Notes under the pieces: model-generated
Told to the model about the DNA's origin: nothing
The model's input: the letters and a program-made list of their open reading frames with translations, nothing else
Database searches by the model: none
Assembly (NCBI GenBank): GCA_003427395.1
Contig: BFEA01000150.1
Span: 2,120,892 to 2,162,491 of the forward strand
Source: Chara braunii
Taxonomy: Eukaryota > Streptophyta > Charophyceae > Charales > Characeae
DNA length: 41,600 nt
Direction of reading: 5' to 3'
Translations under genes and position numbers: made by a program
In this document: positions 1 through 9,478 of the stretch, piece by piece
Layout of the letters: the number at the start of each line of letters is the position of its first letter
Numbering within the stretch: position 1 is the stretch's first letter

Positions 1-1064
1 GCAAGTGATCGGGCGAAGCTTGCTGCTTCGTCCTTGAGGTCGTGGAAAGCAATGAGGACTTGTTCCTCAGGGATGATCTTTTGTAGATGGACGTANGAAT
101 TAACATTCGCCTCCCAGTTATCAAAGTTCTCTTCCTTCTTCCCACTGTAGGAATCAGGAAATTTAACCTTAATTGGCTGTCTANGGGGGCGAGCTTCCTC
201 CTCCCATGGGGCAACAAGCCTTGCGCCTTCTATGGCGCCTGTGCAAAATCGCTCCATGCTCTCCATCCTTGCTTTCATTTATGTGCCCGCGTGCATCATC
301 ATCTCTTGTGCAAAGTCTCTAAAGCCTAATGGTATGGACTGCAAAGCTACATCCTGGCCCCTTGCAGACTGATACTGCTCTTCATGGGCCCTCGCCAGGA
401 GTTCTATGTTTGTGGCCATAACTTCCATCTTTCCTTGCCAATCCGGTTGCGCCTCCATCTGCGCCCTTTGCTCCTTCACCACCTCCAACTCTTTCGCCAC
501 CTTACTTGCCGTCTCCATCCGCTTTTTCTTTCCGCTGGTTAAATGCAACTTCCACTCCAACTTCTTCTCCTCTTCTATTGTCTGGTGACGTAGAGGGTCT
601 TCTTCTGCCTCCCACTCTTTCATTACTGCCTCTTGTTCTACCCTTGACACGTATAACATCGCCTCCTCTTCCTCTCCCAGGGATAGATTGGCGACCCACT
701 CAGACATCTTTTTCTCCATCCATGGGTCCTTCTTCGTGCCACTAGTCTCACCTCTCTCTCTTGTGACCTGTCTGATCAAGGGGACTTCTTTGTCCACCTC
801 TTCCTCCACTTCTTCTTCTTCTACGACCTTTAACTTTTCTTCTTCTTATCTTTGCAACTTCTCCATCTCCTCTTGCAACTTCTTTTTCTCCGCCGCCTGC
901 TCCTCCAATAAGGCCAACTCCTTATCCTGCTTAATCAACTCCTTCTTGGCCTCCTTCTCTTTTCTCTCTTTTAATACGACGACGGCTTGCTCCTCTCGAA
1001 AGGTGCTCTTACCGCTACGCGTGTCAACCATGGTGAAAGGTGCACAACCGAGTGACAGTTCCAC
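1..1064 (-). pseudogene. Ty3/gypsy-type Gag, broken by two stops, runs off the window edge
   Basis: One reading frame runs on the minus strand from 1064 to the window start and is interrupted only by TAA at 846-848 and TAA at 279-281. The likely start is the ATG at 1031-1029 (MVDTRSGKS...), 11 codons inside the open frame. The N-terminal two thirds is a very charged Glu/Lys/Arg coiled-coil-like region. The last part (about 1-175) reads as a retrotransposon Gag core, with motifs such as VKFPDSYSGKKEENF, a W a few residues later, and IPEEQVLIAFHDLKDEAASFA. That pattern is typical of the retrotrans_gag family, which forms the particle that packages element RNA. Ns at 96 and 184 fall in the frame; the one at 96 is a serine wobble base. 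Protease and polymerase would lie outside the window. The family call rests on motif recognition only. Confidence 0.6.
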
Positions 1065-1600
1065 TCCTCACCACTTAGACCTCCACCCACTGACTGACCA
1101 ACTGACTAACTGACTCTCTAAGGACTAAAGGATCCGTATAAAACCCCGTCAACTATGGTCTCTAGCCTGAATCTACTACCAAACTGTCACTACAGGACTT
1201 CAGTGCTGATCATGAGGCATTTAAGGAGATCCCCCATAACTCCTCGGGAATTCTTTAACGTCGCAAACAGGACGACGCGACCAGCAAGTCCTCTCAAGAC
1301 GTAGACAGTTGGTTGTGCAGCCCACAGCTCGGATTTTGGGCCTACCATGCCACACTGAGCAGGCCGCCGGTTTGTTTTGGTCCTTGGGAGGGTTTGTCCT
1401 CCGGGTCAGTCAGTGGTCAGGCACTGCCTTTAGCCCTACTCAGCCCGTATGGGTTTGGTCAACATAGCTCTATGACCACATTCACAGACTTCCTATCACC
1501 TGGACAAAAGAGACTCAATGCAGAAAGAAGAGAGACAAACTCAGCAAGTACCATAGGTAAAGTGCACATCCATAGGGTGAGGGGATAGACAAACTCCAGC
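1065..1600. other. gene-free interval upstream of the Gag relic
   Basis: No coding sequence is supported here. On the minus strand this lies upstream of the Gag start, so it could be the leader or LTR of that element. No primer-binding site or LTR border was recognised. Confidence 0.3.
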
Positions 1601-1645
1601 TTGGTCAAACTCGTGGTCAACAACTTTGGTCAACGCTGGTCAACA
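1601..1645 (-). repeat. short array of four GGTCAA (minus-strand TTGACC) units
   Basis: GTCAA starts at 1604, 1616, 1629 and 1639, a spacing of 10-13 bp. The minus-strand core TTGACC matches the W-box (TTGAC[CT]) bound by WRKY factors, but the repeat could equally be a decayed 12-bp minisatellite. A larger array of the same unit lies at 2911-3008. Confidence 0.45.
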
Positions 1646-2910
1646 TGTTATGATTCTGGTTTTCTGTTGTCTGAAGAGCAACACTCAATCACATAGACTC
1701 CCAGGTATGATACATACATAGAAGGAAGGGGAGAGGATAGGAGCATCACACCACATAGGGAGAGATAAACACAGCGGAAGACTTGACCATGCGATATGAT
1801 AGGGTACACTGAAAGTGCAATTCACTCCACTCAATCCTCACAACGAGTCATAAAGGAAAGTCGAGTAGATCACATCCAAGAAACAATGAAACGATGATAG
1901 TTTGGACACAATATCAACACTGTTTATTAATTGTCAGAATACCTTCAAAACTACAGTGCGCTGCTCAGAAATGAGCAGCGCTTCAGTCCCCAACCCTGGG
2001 TAACCATGCATAAAACTCCTGAGTCCCTGAAACATCAAGCGCCACCCAAGTACTGCCTCCAGAGGGCAGCGCCACCCTGAGACAGGCCTCTGAGGCCAAG
2101 CACCACTCAGAGGATGAAGAAGAAGACAAGCGCCACAGTATCTGATGATGACGAAGTGTTGGAAGACTTCCCGGGTGGAAGTCTGCAGCAGCGCCACCAA
2201 ACCTGACAAGACGACCTCTGAGGAAGAAGCTGCAGCTATGGCTGCAGCGCCACAACCCTGTGACCCCACTCCGGAGGAGGGTCCAGCAGGGCACCAACTT
2301 CTCTCGCCTCCAACAGACCTCAATAACCCCGACCTTTGTGCAGCCCCACTTGCGATAGAGTACAGCGCAGGTCCCAGCTATGGCCGGCGCTCCGGAGGTC
2401 TGGCTATGTCTGTCTCCCACGACGCTGAGCCGTCACCACTTCCAGTTCACGCGTAGCTCAGCAGCGATGTACTCGGTACCAACTGCCAAAAGCCCCTCCT
2501 CAAGCTATCTATAACCTACGCTAGCCTAGACACGACCTGGACCGGACTGACTGGACCAACCGGTACCGTTTCTGTTTCGGCCTCTAGGGCCTCTCCCAAC
2601 CCGGCTATAGGCTATAGGACCGTCTATCAGCTTAGGCCCTTACGGCCTGTCTGTCCTAGAGGTAGCCGGGGCCTGCTATTCGCAGTTAGGATAGCTGTAG
2701 GGAATTCTGTTAGTATGGGCCTATATTTTCCCAAATTTACAAATATGTCCCTAACGAATTTCCTTACAGGCAGGTCTCTTGGTTAGCCCTCAGCCAAACA
2801 AAATTACGAATCTAACCTGAGACTCAACCCGACCGAGGCAAGCCCCAAGCTTTGCCCTCGGCCCAATGTACAGTCCACTGAGAATCTGCAGGCTTCATTA
2901 CAAACACTTC
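1646..2910. other. gene-free interval
   Basis: There are short open frames on both strands around 1934-2456, but none has a recognisable domain and they overlap each other in antisense. The stretch 2040-2400 is rich in a CAGCGCCA-type motif that recurs across the first 17 kb and looks repeat-derived. Confidence 0.3.
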
Positions 2911-3008
2911 GTCAACTCGCCGTTCAAGACCTTGGTCAACGCCAGTTAACTCCCCGGTCAACTCCTCGGTCAAAGTCTTTGTCAACGTTGGTCAACGCCT
3001 TGGTCAAC
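2911..3008 (-). repeat. phased GGTCAAC array (about 12-bp unit)
   Basis: GTCAA starts at 2911, 2935, 2957, 2969, 2981, 2991 and 3003. The degenerate units GTTCAA (2922) and GTTAAC (2945) fill the gaps, giving nine units spaced 10-13 bp. On the minus strand each good unit reads TTGACC, the W-box core. The spacing is close to one helical turn. Confidence 0.55.
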
Positions 3009-3025
3009 ACACAACTCGGCCATGG

Positions 3026-3215
3026 ATGCCGACCTCTCCTCTCTCACCAACCTTCACTTTCTTCTTCCTTTCTCTTCCTCCTCCTTCACCCTTGGCTATG
3101 GCTTCTCTCTCCTCTTTGTCTCTCCTTTCTCTTCCTCGGCTATGGCTTCCCTCTCTTTCCTCTTCGTCTCTTCCTCCTCCTTATCTCTATCGTCTTCCTT
3201 CTTTGTTTACTCCAT
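3026..3215. repeat. polypyrimidine (CT-rich) low-complexity tract
   Basis: This is an almost pure C/T plus strand with repeated CTTCCTC blocks and two GGCTATGGCTTC insertions. All three plus frames are open over part of it, giving Ser/Leu/Phe-rich peptides, which is a composition effect and not evidence of a gene. Confidence 0.6.
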
Positions 3216-3709
3216 GTCCGAGCTCGGCGGCTATTGCTATGGCGCGTGGAATAGCAGAAACCAGCTCCGATACCAATGCAATCAGACTCGTCTTCTTCTT
3301 CTTTCAGCATGCGTGCAAACCAATGACAATCCAAACTGGCCCCGGGCGCCCACACAAACTCAGAGATATTCAAGTCGAGAATACAGTTCGGACTCGCTTC
3401 AGATTAGCTATGGCGCCTGTGCGCCTACACAGCTCCCTTCCTACACTGTATTCACATCAACTGTCCACAACTGGATCTCCCTGGATATCCCATGCATACA
3501 CACAACTCACTCACTCGCACGCTGTAGACTAACTCTAGGCTATGGCGGCTATGGTCGTCGTCTACCCTGACTTCTAGCAGCGATGGCTGCTCTATCTCCC
3601 TCGTAGCCCACTTCAACCTCGGGCATCTGCAGACCACCTTGCACAAGACGCCTGGCAGCGCTTCCTCATGGCTCACACAGAATGAATGAATGGCTGGACG
3701 CTGCCTCTT

Positions 3710-3717
3710 GATTTATA
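3710..3717 (-). promoter_or_regulatory. candidate TATA box (TATAAATC), minus strand
   Basis: The minus strand reads TATAAATC here. A transcript starting about 30 bases downstream (near 3680) would run toward the Gag relic at 1-1064, so this could be the LTR promoter of that element. This is inference from position only. Confidence 0.25.
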
Positions 3718-4107
3718 CTTCTGTTGGTCGCTGGTCTGCCCCTTTTCCACCGGCCCATGGTGCACGCAGTCCCACATGGTACTTGCTGACTGGACAAAGT
3801 GAGACTGGGACTGGGTACTGCTGACTAAGCAAAATTGTACTACCCACTTGCCCACTTGCCTCTGGCCTAACGTGAGCAACATTCGACAGGCCACTTTCGG
3901 ACCTTCCGGAAGTCTGTGGACTTGGCCTTTCAGAGTTGTAGCAGCTACGACCTTGACCTTTCCGGACTGTAGCAGGTACGACCTTGACCTTTCAGAGTTG
4001 CAACGGCTATGACCTCTACACAGCTATGACCCCTACTCGACAGACCTACGGTTCAAGACCCGACACCTACTGTTACATGCTGCGCCTGCAAACGAGGGCC
4101 ATTTTCA

Positions 4108-4285
4108 GGCCCTGTATCGTTTCAGCCTGAAAGCCTGAAAACAAGGGCCTACAGGCCCTGTGTCGTTTCAGCCTGAAAGCCTGAAAATAAGGGCCTACAG
4201 GCCCTGTGTCGTTTCAGCCTAAAAAAGGCCCTCCAGGCCCTAAGTCTTTTCAGCCTGAAATGGAGGGCCATTTTCAGGCCCTCAT
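4108..4285. repeat. 46-bp tandem repeat, about four units
   Basis: Units begin with GGCCCT at 4108, 4154, 4200, 4236 and 4277, so the first two periods are exactly 46 bp and the later ones are shortened. Each unit contains TTTCAGCCTGAAA-like dyads and an AGGGCC-TACA-GGCCCT hairpin. Reiterated blocks like this are common in LTR U3 enhancer regions, and the minus-strand TATA box at 3717 would be correctly placed for that. Confidence 0.7.
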
Positions 4286-4439
4286 AAGACCGACCTGCCC
4301 TGAAACTTAGGCACCAGACCAGGGTTTGAGCACAGGCCATTTTGGGCCTCTGTTTTCAAGACAACCTTTGTTGAACTTCAACACCAGGGTCTGGCACGTT
4401 TTGGCATTGGCAAGAGCAGCCTCCTGGACGGGCCAACAC

Positions 4440-4447
4440 TATATAAG
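4440..4447 (+). promoter_or_regulatory. candidate TATA box (TATATAAG), plus strand
   Basis: A good TATA match is followed about 30 bases later by GCAGGTAGTTC. It points toward a small open frame at 4807-5238. The adapter relic at 4556-4593 lies between them, so the linkage itself is unsafe. Confidence 0.25.
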
Positions 4448-4555
4448 ACTGGCCCGCCCTGCAGGCTGCAGGTAGTTCATGGGGACTTCCCAGGCACTTC
4501 ACGTGCAGTTCAGGAGGCAGGAGGTAGTCTTCAGGATTCGGCAGCAGCACTATGG

Positions 4556-4593
4556 ATGACTCTTATACACATCTAGATGTGTATAAGAGACAG
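4556..4593. other. residual Nextera mate-pair junction adapter (two inverted Tn5 mosaic ends)
   Basis: The right half (4575-4593) is exactly the 19-bp Tn5 mosaic end AGATGTGTATAAGAGACAG. The left half is its reverse complement with two mismatches in the outermost four bases. This 38-bp back-to-back arrangement is the known circularisation junction of Nextera mate-pair libraries and is not expected in a genome. The sequences on the two sides may come from places several kilobases apart. Confidence 0.93.
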
Positions 4594-4685
4594 AGGTAGT
4601 AGTAGCGTTAGGCTTTAGTCTTCAGCGCTGGGCGCAGTAGGTAGCTTTAGTCTCCAGCGCAGGGCGCCATAGCTAGGATAGCACT

Positions 4686-4702
4686 AGAGAGAGAGAGAGA
4701 GA
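4686..4702. repeat. (AG)n microsatellite
   Basis: Perfect AG dinucleotide run of 17 bases. Confidence 0.8.
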
Positions 4703-4806
4703 TTGGGCGGAGGCCAGAGGTACTAACCTGCAGCGCCATAGCTCCAACTTCGTCTTTGAGGTACCTGCAGCACAGCGCCAACATCACAGGTTAGTCCTGG
4801 CTCGTA

Positions 4807-5238
4807 ATGGAGAGAGAGAGTTCTTCTTCTTCCTCTTCACAGTCCACCATCTCCCCCTCACCTCCTCGCTACCTGACTGCACTGCATCAGCACGAGAGAG
4901 CGGGATTGGGGACATTTGGATCCAGACTCGACATTGGGCTTCAGACATTTGACGGGGGATTATCTGGGACTTGTACCGAAGACTTGGTGTTGACGACATT
5001 CCCATCTTCCCCCTCTTCTTCGTCCGATCCCCTCCTCTTCGTCTGTGTATGGTCTGGACCTGGCGCATTCTTCCTGTGTGTAGCGCCAGGCCCCTTCACA
5101 CCTTGTGATGAGGATGATGTATGTTTGGTCTGCATTGCGACATTGATTGGGCTAGTCATTGGTATTCTAGCATTCCGCCGCGCTGTCTTGTACTACGTGA
5201 GAGAGGTCAGTCCCGGTCAGGTCAGGGCCTATATCTAA
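4807..5238 (+). CDS. small hypothetical ORF with one possible membrane segment
   Basis: This is a 143-codon open frame that I do not recognise. It opens with a Ser-rich stretch encoded by GA/TTC-rich DNA. Near the C-terminus it has a hydrophobic segment at about residues 105-123 (VCLVCIATLIGLVIGILAF) followed by Arg-Arg, which could be a single membrane span with a basic flank. A plus-strand TATA box lies upstream at 4440, but the adapter relic at 4556-4593 separates the two. No homologue or conserved motif was recognised, and the frame could be chance. Confidence 0.15.
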   Translation: MERESSSSSSSQSTISPSPPRYLTALHQHERAGLGTFGSRLDIGLQTFDGGLSGTCTEDLVLTTFPSSPSSSSDPLLFVCVWSGPGAFFLCVAPGPFTPCDEDDVCLVCIATLIGLVIGILAFRRAVLYYVREVSPGQVRAYI

Positions 5239-5993
5239 GTCTTCCACTGTGCTACAAGGTGCCATTTTGTATGTATCAGGATGTACATTGCTTGTTGAGA
5301 TTCCACTAACACCGCATTGTCCATTCAGTCCTTTTTATCACATTGCGGATCCTTGTCTATACATACATTGCCCAACTGGGCATGTAACACCTACACAGAC
5401 CTATGACAGTCAACAGTCAGGTATCAAAACACAGGTCACGGGTTCAAAACACACAAGGGTCGACTTGATACTGTACACGGGTGAGGTAAGGTCTAGGGAT
5501 CGAGCCCTGGGATCTGCATCTGTTACTGCAAAGGTGAAAACCGAAGGCACGCCACACTACTCACCCAGTGTACAGAATGAGAATGAATCTTCTGCTAGAA
5601 CATGGAAAGATGCACCACCTTTTTTGTCTCTTCTGCATTTGGTGAGTTGTGTGGTGAGGCGATGAGACTCATTTTTTAACTGTACTCGGACTGCAGCTCC
5701 TTACTCAGATTGCGCCATTTCTTTTTCTTTTCTTCCCTCCTTTTTTTCCTTTTTTTTTTGTTTGGATTTGAACCATTTCTCGATTTATGTGTCATCCTTG
5801 CGCAGGGGTCATGCGAACCTTCTCTGTGTCGTTCTAATTTTAATGGATGTCCCGAAGGACAACCGCGACATTTCTTGAATGCATCTGACTGCAGTTACGG
5901 GTGGACAGCTCCTTTGTCCATACTTCTACTGGGATTTCCTTTGAATGTATCTGACCGCAGTTAAGGGCAGTCAGCTCCGTAGGGCATAATGAT
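5239..5993. other. gene-free interval
   Basis: Only short open frames without recognisable motifs are present. There is a T-rich stretch at about 5718-5760. Phrases around 5855-5965 (GCATCTGACTGCAG) resemble 16100-16120, so the diverged LTR-like repeat described at 6900-7957 may begin here in patchy form. Confidence 0.3.
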
Positions 5994-6063
5994 ACTGGGA
6001 CCTTTTGGGACATACGCTGGGACTTGACACTGGGACCTTTTGGGACATACACTGGTACTTGGG
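5994..6063. repeat. 35-bp direct repeat, two units
   Basis: Two adjacent units both begin ACTGGGACCTTTTGGGACAT, at 5994 and 6029. Looser GGGAC-rich copies continue to about 6180. Confidence 0.6.
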
Positions 6064-6899
6064 ACGACTTAGTGCACACTCACACGCCGACTGTTTTTAG
6101 GGCATACTAACACGACGACCTTTGGGGACCTACTCACACTGGGACTTGGCCCAACTTGGCGTACTGACATAGGGACATTTGACAGAGCTCCGGGCCTGAT
6201 CGCATTCACATGTGTCGAACTCGCGCGTAATCGCAGTCAGACACATTCAAAACAGTTAAGTCCCGTGGGCCGGCCATTACTTGCCTGTTTTTCCGTTTTC
6301 TGTGTTTCTTGGGCCTTTTTTACCTTTTGTTCGCCGGGTCACATAGCATCGCCTGACCTGCCTCGGCATCGCCCGCAGCGCGCCACGGCTTGTAGTAATA
6401 ACAATGAAAGAATGAACCCGAGCCAATGTCCGATTAGAGGGCGTAGGGCAGATGCTCTCGTTGGTTTGGGTTTTCGACGGCATTTCAGCACTCCAGTCTG
6501 CAGTTCAGGATTGGGATCTCACCCAGGTTCCTGGATGGGGCCCAGGAGTGGGGCCATTTCCGGTCTGACCGTCCCTGGTTGAGTACGCTTTGCTATATAT
6601 GGATAGTAGCCAAGAGTACTCGTCACACTTTGTTTCTCCACTTCGCCGATTGCCGCACACGTTGAGCTGAGTGGCATGTTCCTGCACGTGAGCCACAAGC
6701 TGTGAGTATTGGGCTCGAAGATTATTCCCCGTTTTGCGCGATGGAACGTTTTTCTTCAGGGCTCCCACCCACCCCATATTCCCTCGGCGCTGGGGCCCTG
6801 GGGCCAGGGCAATTGTTCTATGGAAATTTCTGGGTCAGCATTGATCTTCCATCTTATTCCTTGTCATTTGTTGGATTCGCAATCATTTTTGGATTCGGG
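6064..6899. other. gene-free interval, possibly decayed LTR
   Basis: No supported gene. The phrase around 6395-6440 (TAATAACAATGAA followed by CCAATGTCCGA) matches 16660-16700 in the second LTR-like copy, which suggests a longer but badly diverged repeat. Confidence 0.3.
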
Positions 6900-7957
6900 G
6901 TCATCAGGACCTCCGAACATCAATCTCCTCCTTACCGCCAGCATCTCATGAGGTCCACCATAGCTGTGACCTACGCCTTCTTCCACCTCCTTCTAGTAGG
7001 TGGCTATGCGGACTAGCTGAGACTTGTTGCGATGTTCAAAGGACAATGTAAAGCTGATGTGCCCTCTCTACTATTACAGCCATGCCCAAATCTGCCCTGA
7101 AGTCTTCCCTGATGAAGTCTAACCTCTATGGGGCCTTCCAGGTGCAGCGCCAACCAAGAAGATGAAGATGCCATCCACCATAGCCAGGTAAGCTCTCCCG
7201 TCACTCTCATCCTTGCTGACCTTCTTCTTCTTCCTCCTCCTACACCCCAGAGCCTGCCCTCGTGGTCCGGTCCACTCTAGCTGAGCGTAGGGCCAGGCCG
7301 CCTTCAGACCGGCCAAGCGCTCGCTCCAGCAGCGTGACGCCAAACTTGCACACCGCAAAATGAGGAGGAGCACTTTGCTCCTCCAGAAGATCTACCAGAA
7401 TTCTGCCTCCTTGGGCGGTGACTTTCCAGGCTGCTCGGCCTCCCAAGCTACGGTTACCTTCCTCCTTTCGGAGGAAACATCATTGCACGACTGATATCTT
7501 CCGCTGCAGGGCCTAGACTCAGACTACTGGATCGACACCCCTAGACCTTAGCCTACCGGGCTCTAAGCATCCCTTTGTCCTCTAAACGTGCTAACTTTTT
7601 GTCTTCGTCTGCCTATCTACCCGCTACTCAAGTGTTTTCCAACCTACACGGGCCTAGCCTATCCACTACTTGAGTGTTTTCCACCTACGAGGGCCTAGCC
7701 TACCACTACGTCCCCACTGCAACCCCACAAAAGCATGGCCACAGGTACATACCAGGCCCGAGGGCCTATCCAGCATACAAGGACCCTGGCGGGTCACACG
7801 CAAACCCCAGCAACCATGCTGATGGAAACTCAGCAAACACGCACACTCACAGACTAGAAATTTCAGCAGAAAGCGGGAATCTCAGCAAGTCACACAATCC
7901 GGGGGCAAAACTCAGAAAACAGCAGAGTTCTCGGTCTGTGATTTCACAGGTCATCAC
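6900..7957 (-). mobile_element. LTR-like dispersed repeat, copy 1 (possible solo LTR)
   Basis: The stretch aligns by eye, with gaps, to 16700-17280 and then 18786-19180. Shared blocks include GGTCCACCATAGC, GCTCCAGCAGCGTGACGCC, GGAAACATCATTGCA and GTGCTACTAACTTTTTGTCTTC-like phrases. In the second copy the right edge ends in TACA next to a polypurine tract and gypsy pol, so the family is best read as the LTR of that element, in minus orientation. Here the right edge is near 7957 and no pol follows, which fits a solo LTR. The left border is not resolved. Confidence 0.5.
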
Positions 7958-8358
7958 TGCTATGTAGTACACGCAATTTCAAGTTAAACTACAGAACATC
8001 ACAGAAAAAAAACACCTACAAGTTAATTTTCCAAAAGAAAAGATTCGCTGGCCTGTGTTAGGGAGAGGTGGATCAAAACGAGAGAGTATACGAGCAAACC
8101 AGTTTCTTTCTACTCTATGCAATGACCGGTTACCCATAGTTGTTTGCCCGCTAGGGACTGGTTGATTGACCGAACCAGATCAGAACAAAAAGGCATCCTA
8201 AGTTCCTAACCCCTTTTCACGAGAAGTGTTTTATTGCTACCCCGGAAAGGGGGACCAAGGAAACAATTGAGCAACTTTTCATGTTCTTTCCAAGACTCCA
8301 AGTGCCACATTGTTATGGAGATGGTGGGACAGGACATGGAGATGGATCACTGGTGAAA
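7958..8358. other. gene-free interval
   Basis: Nothing recognisable beyond an A-rich patch at about 8008-8040. Confidence 0.3.
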
Positions 8359-8606
8359 CTACTTGGCCTTGGGACTGGAGGGACTACCTGGCCTTGGGAC
8401 TGGAGGGACTACTTGGCCTTGGAACTGGAGGGACTACCTGGCCTTGGGACTGGAGGGACTACCTGGGCTTGGGACTGGAGGGACTACNGGACTGGAGGGA
8501 CTACTTGGCCTTGGAACTGGAGGGACTACCTGGCCTTGGGACTGGAGGGACTACCTGGGCTTGGGACTGGAGGGACTACTTGGGCTTGGGACTGGAGGGC
8601 TATCCT
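8359..8606. repeat. 25-bp minisatellite
   Basis: About ten head-to-tail units of 25 bp, of the type GGCCTTGGGACTGGAGGGAC plus TACCT, vary at two or three positions. A single N at 8488 interrupts a unit and probably marks an unresolved copy number. Because 25 is not a multiple of 3 and the unit lacks stops, all three plus frames stay open and each gives the same 25-residue periodic Gly/Leu/Trp-rich peptide. This is a property of the repeat and not evidence for a gene. Confidence 0.9.
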
Positions 8607-9120
8607 TTGAGGCCATTGCCGGAAGTATGCAGGTTGTGATTTGAAGGCAAATTGGTTTTGCATTGGAAGAAAATCAGTTTTCTAGTCCCTTTGGACACAG
8701 AGATGCACCCATAATTGGGAGGACGTATTAACCTCTGGCCAGGAAGTATTCCAGACTATCATAGATTTTATTCAGAACAAATCTAATCTACTTAAAATGA
8801 ATGGAAGGTCAGTTTTGATCAGATTAAGATTCTAAATGCGGCTAAGTACAGGATGGAAAAAAAAAAAAAAAAAAAAAAAAAACAAAAAAATAAAAAAAAA
8901 AAAAAAAAAAAAAAAAACCTTAAAATTAAAAAAAAAACTTTAAAAGTGAATTCATTGAAAAATGGCTTGGGGTGTTTTTTTTCTTCTTTTCCGGATGGAC
9001 CACGGATCAGATATTAAACTGACCAGAACAGACACTACAGTTGATCTGACGCAAAAGGTTGAGAACTCGGAGAAAGGTATTTTACTATTTAGTCTATTTT
9101 AGTATTTTGTACTATTTTGA
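8607..9120. other. gene-free interval before the ABCC duplication
   Basis: No coding sequence. The stretch contains an A-homopolymer block at 8857-8918. Confidence 0.3.
8857..8918. repeat. poly(A)-rich block
   Basis: 62 bases of almost pure A with one C and one T. It lies upstream of ABCC copy 1, on the coding strand, so it is not a poly(A) tail of that gene. Confidence 0.85.
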
Positions 9121-9478
9121 ATTTTCTCTTTTGGAACATCATTATTGTGGCTGATACAGGGGAGGGCCTCTGACCGGGGCCCAACTGAAAGTGAAGTGGT
9201 TTTCTGTAAAAGAACGAACAATACAGTATGGGTGACTAGGCTGTTTGGAAATAAAGTGCTTTTCTGTTAGGTGGATTCTCTCCCTTACCGTAGATTACAA
9301 AGGTCAATGGCCAGAGACAGCATTAAAAAAAAAAAAGAAAAAAAAAAGGAAAGGAAGATCAGTGCCCAGAGACAGAGGATGTGAGTAAAAGGAGAACCTT
9401 GCCCCTGTTGCATGTGCAGATTCATGCGAAGGGTCTAAGAATCTCTGGTAGAGGCAGCCAGTTACTTGGGCAGAAGGC

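Noticed and set aside
4030-4055. tRNA-like B box (GGTTCAAGACC)
   Set aside because: No A box at a suitable distance and no cloverleaf could be drawn.
4108-4285. CRISPR-like repeat array
   Set aside because: The repeats are contiguous without unique spacers, the period drifts, and the context is eukaryotic.
4556-4593. Genuine Tn5 or IS50 insertion
   Set aside because: Only two 19-bp mosaic ends back to back are present with nothing between them. That is the library junction, not a transposon, and it occurs twice in unrelated contexts.
8857-8918. Poly(A) tail of a processed ABCC retrocopy
   Set aside because: It lies upstream of the gene on the coding strand and outside the duplicated unit.
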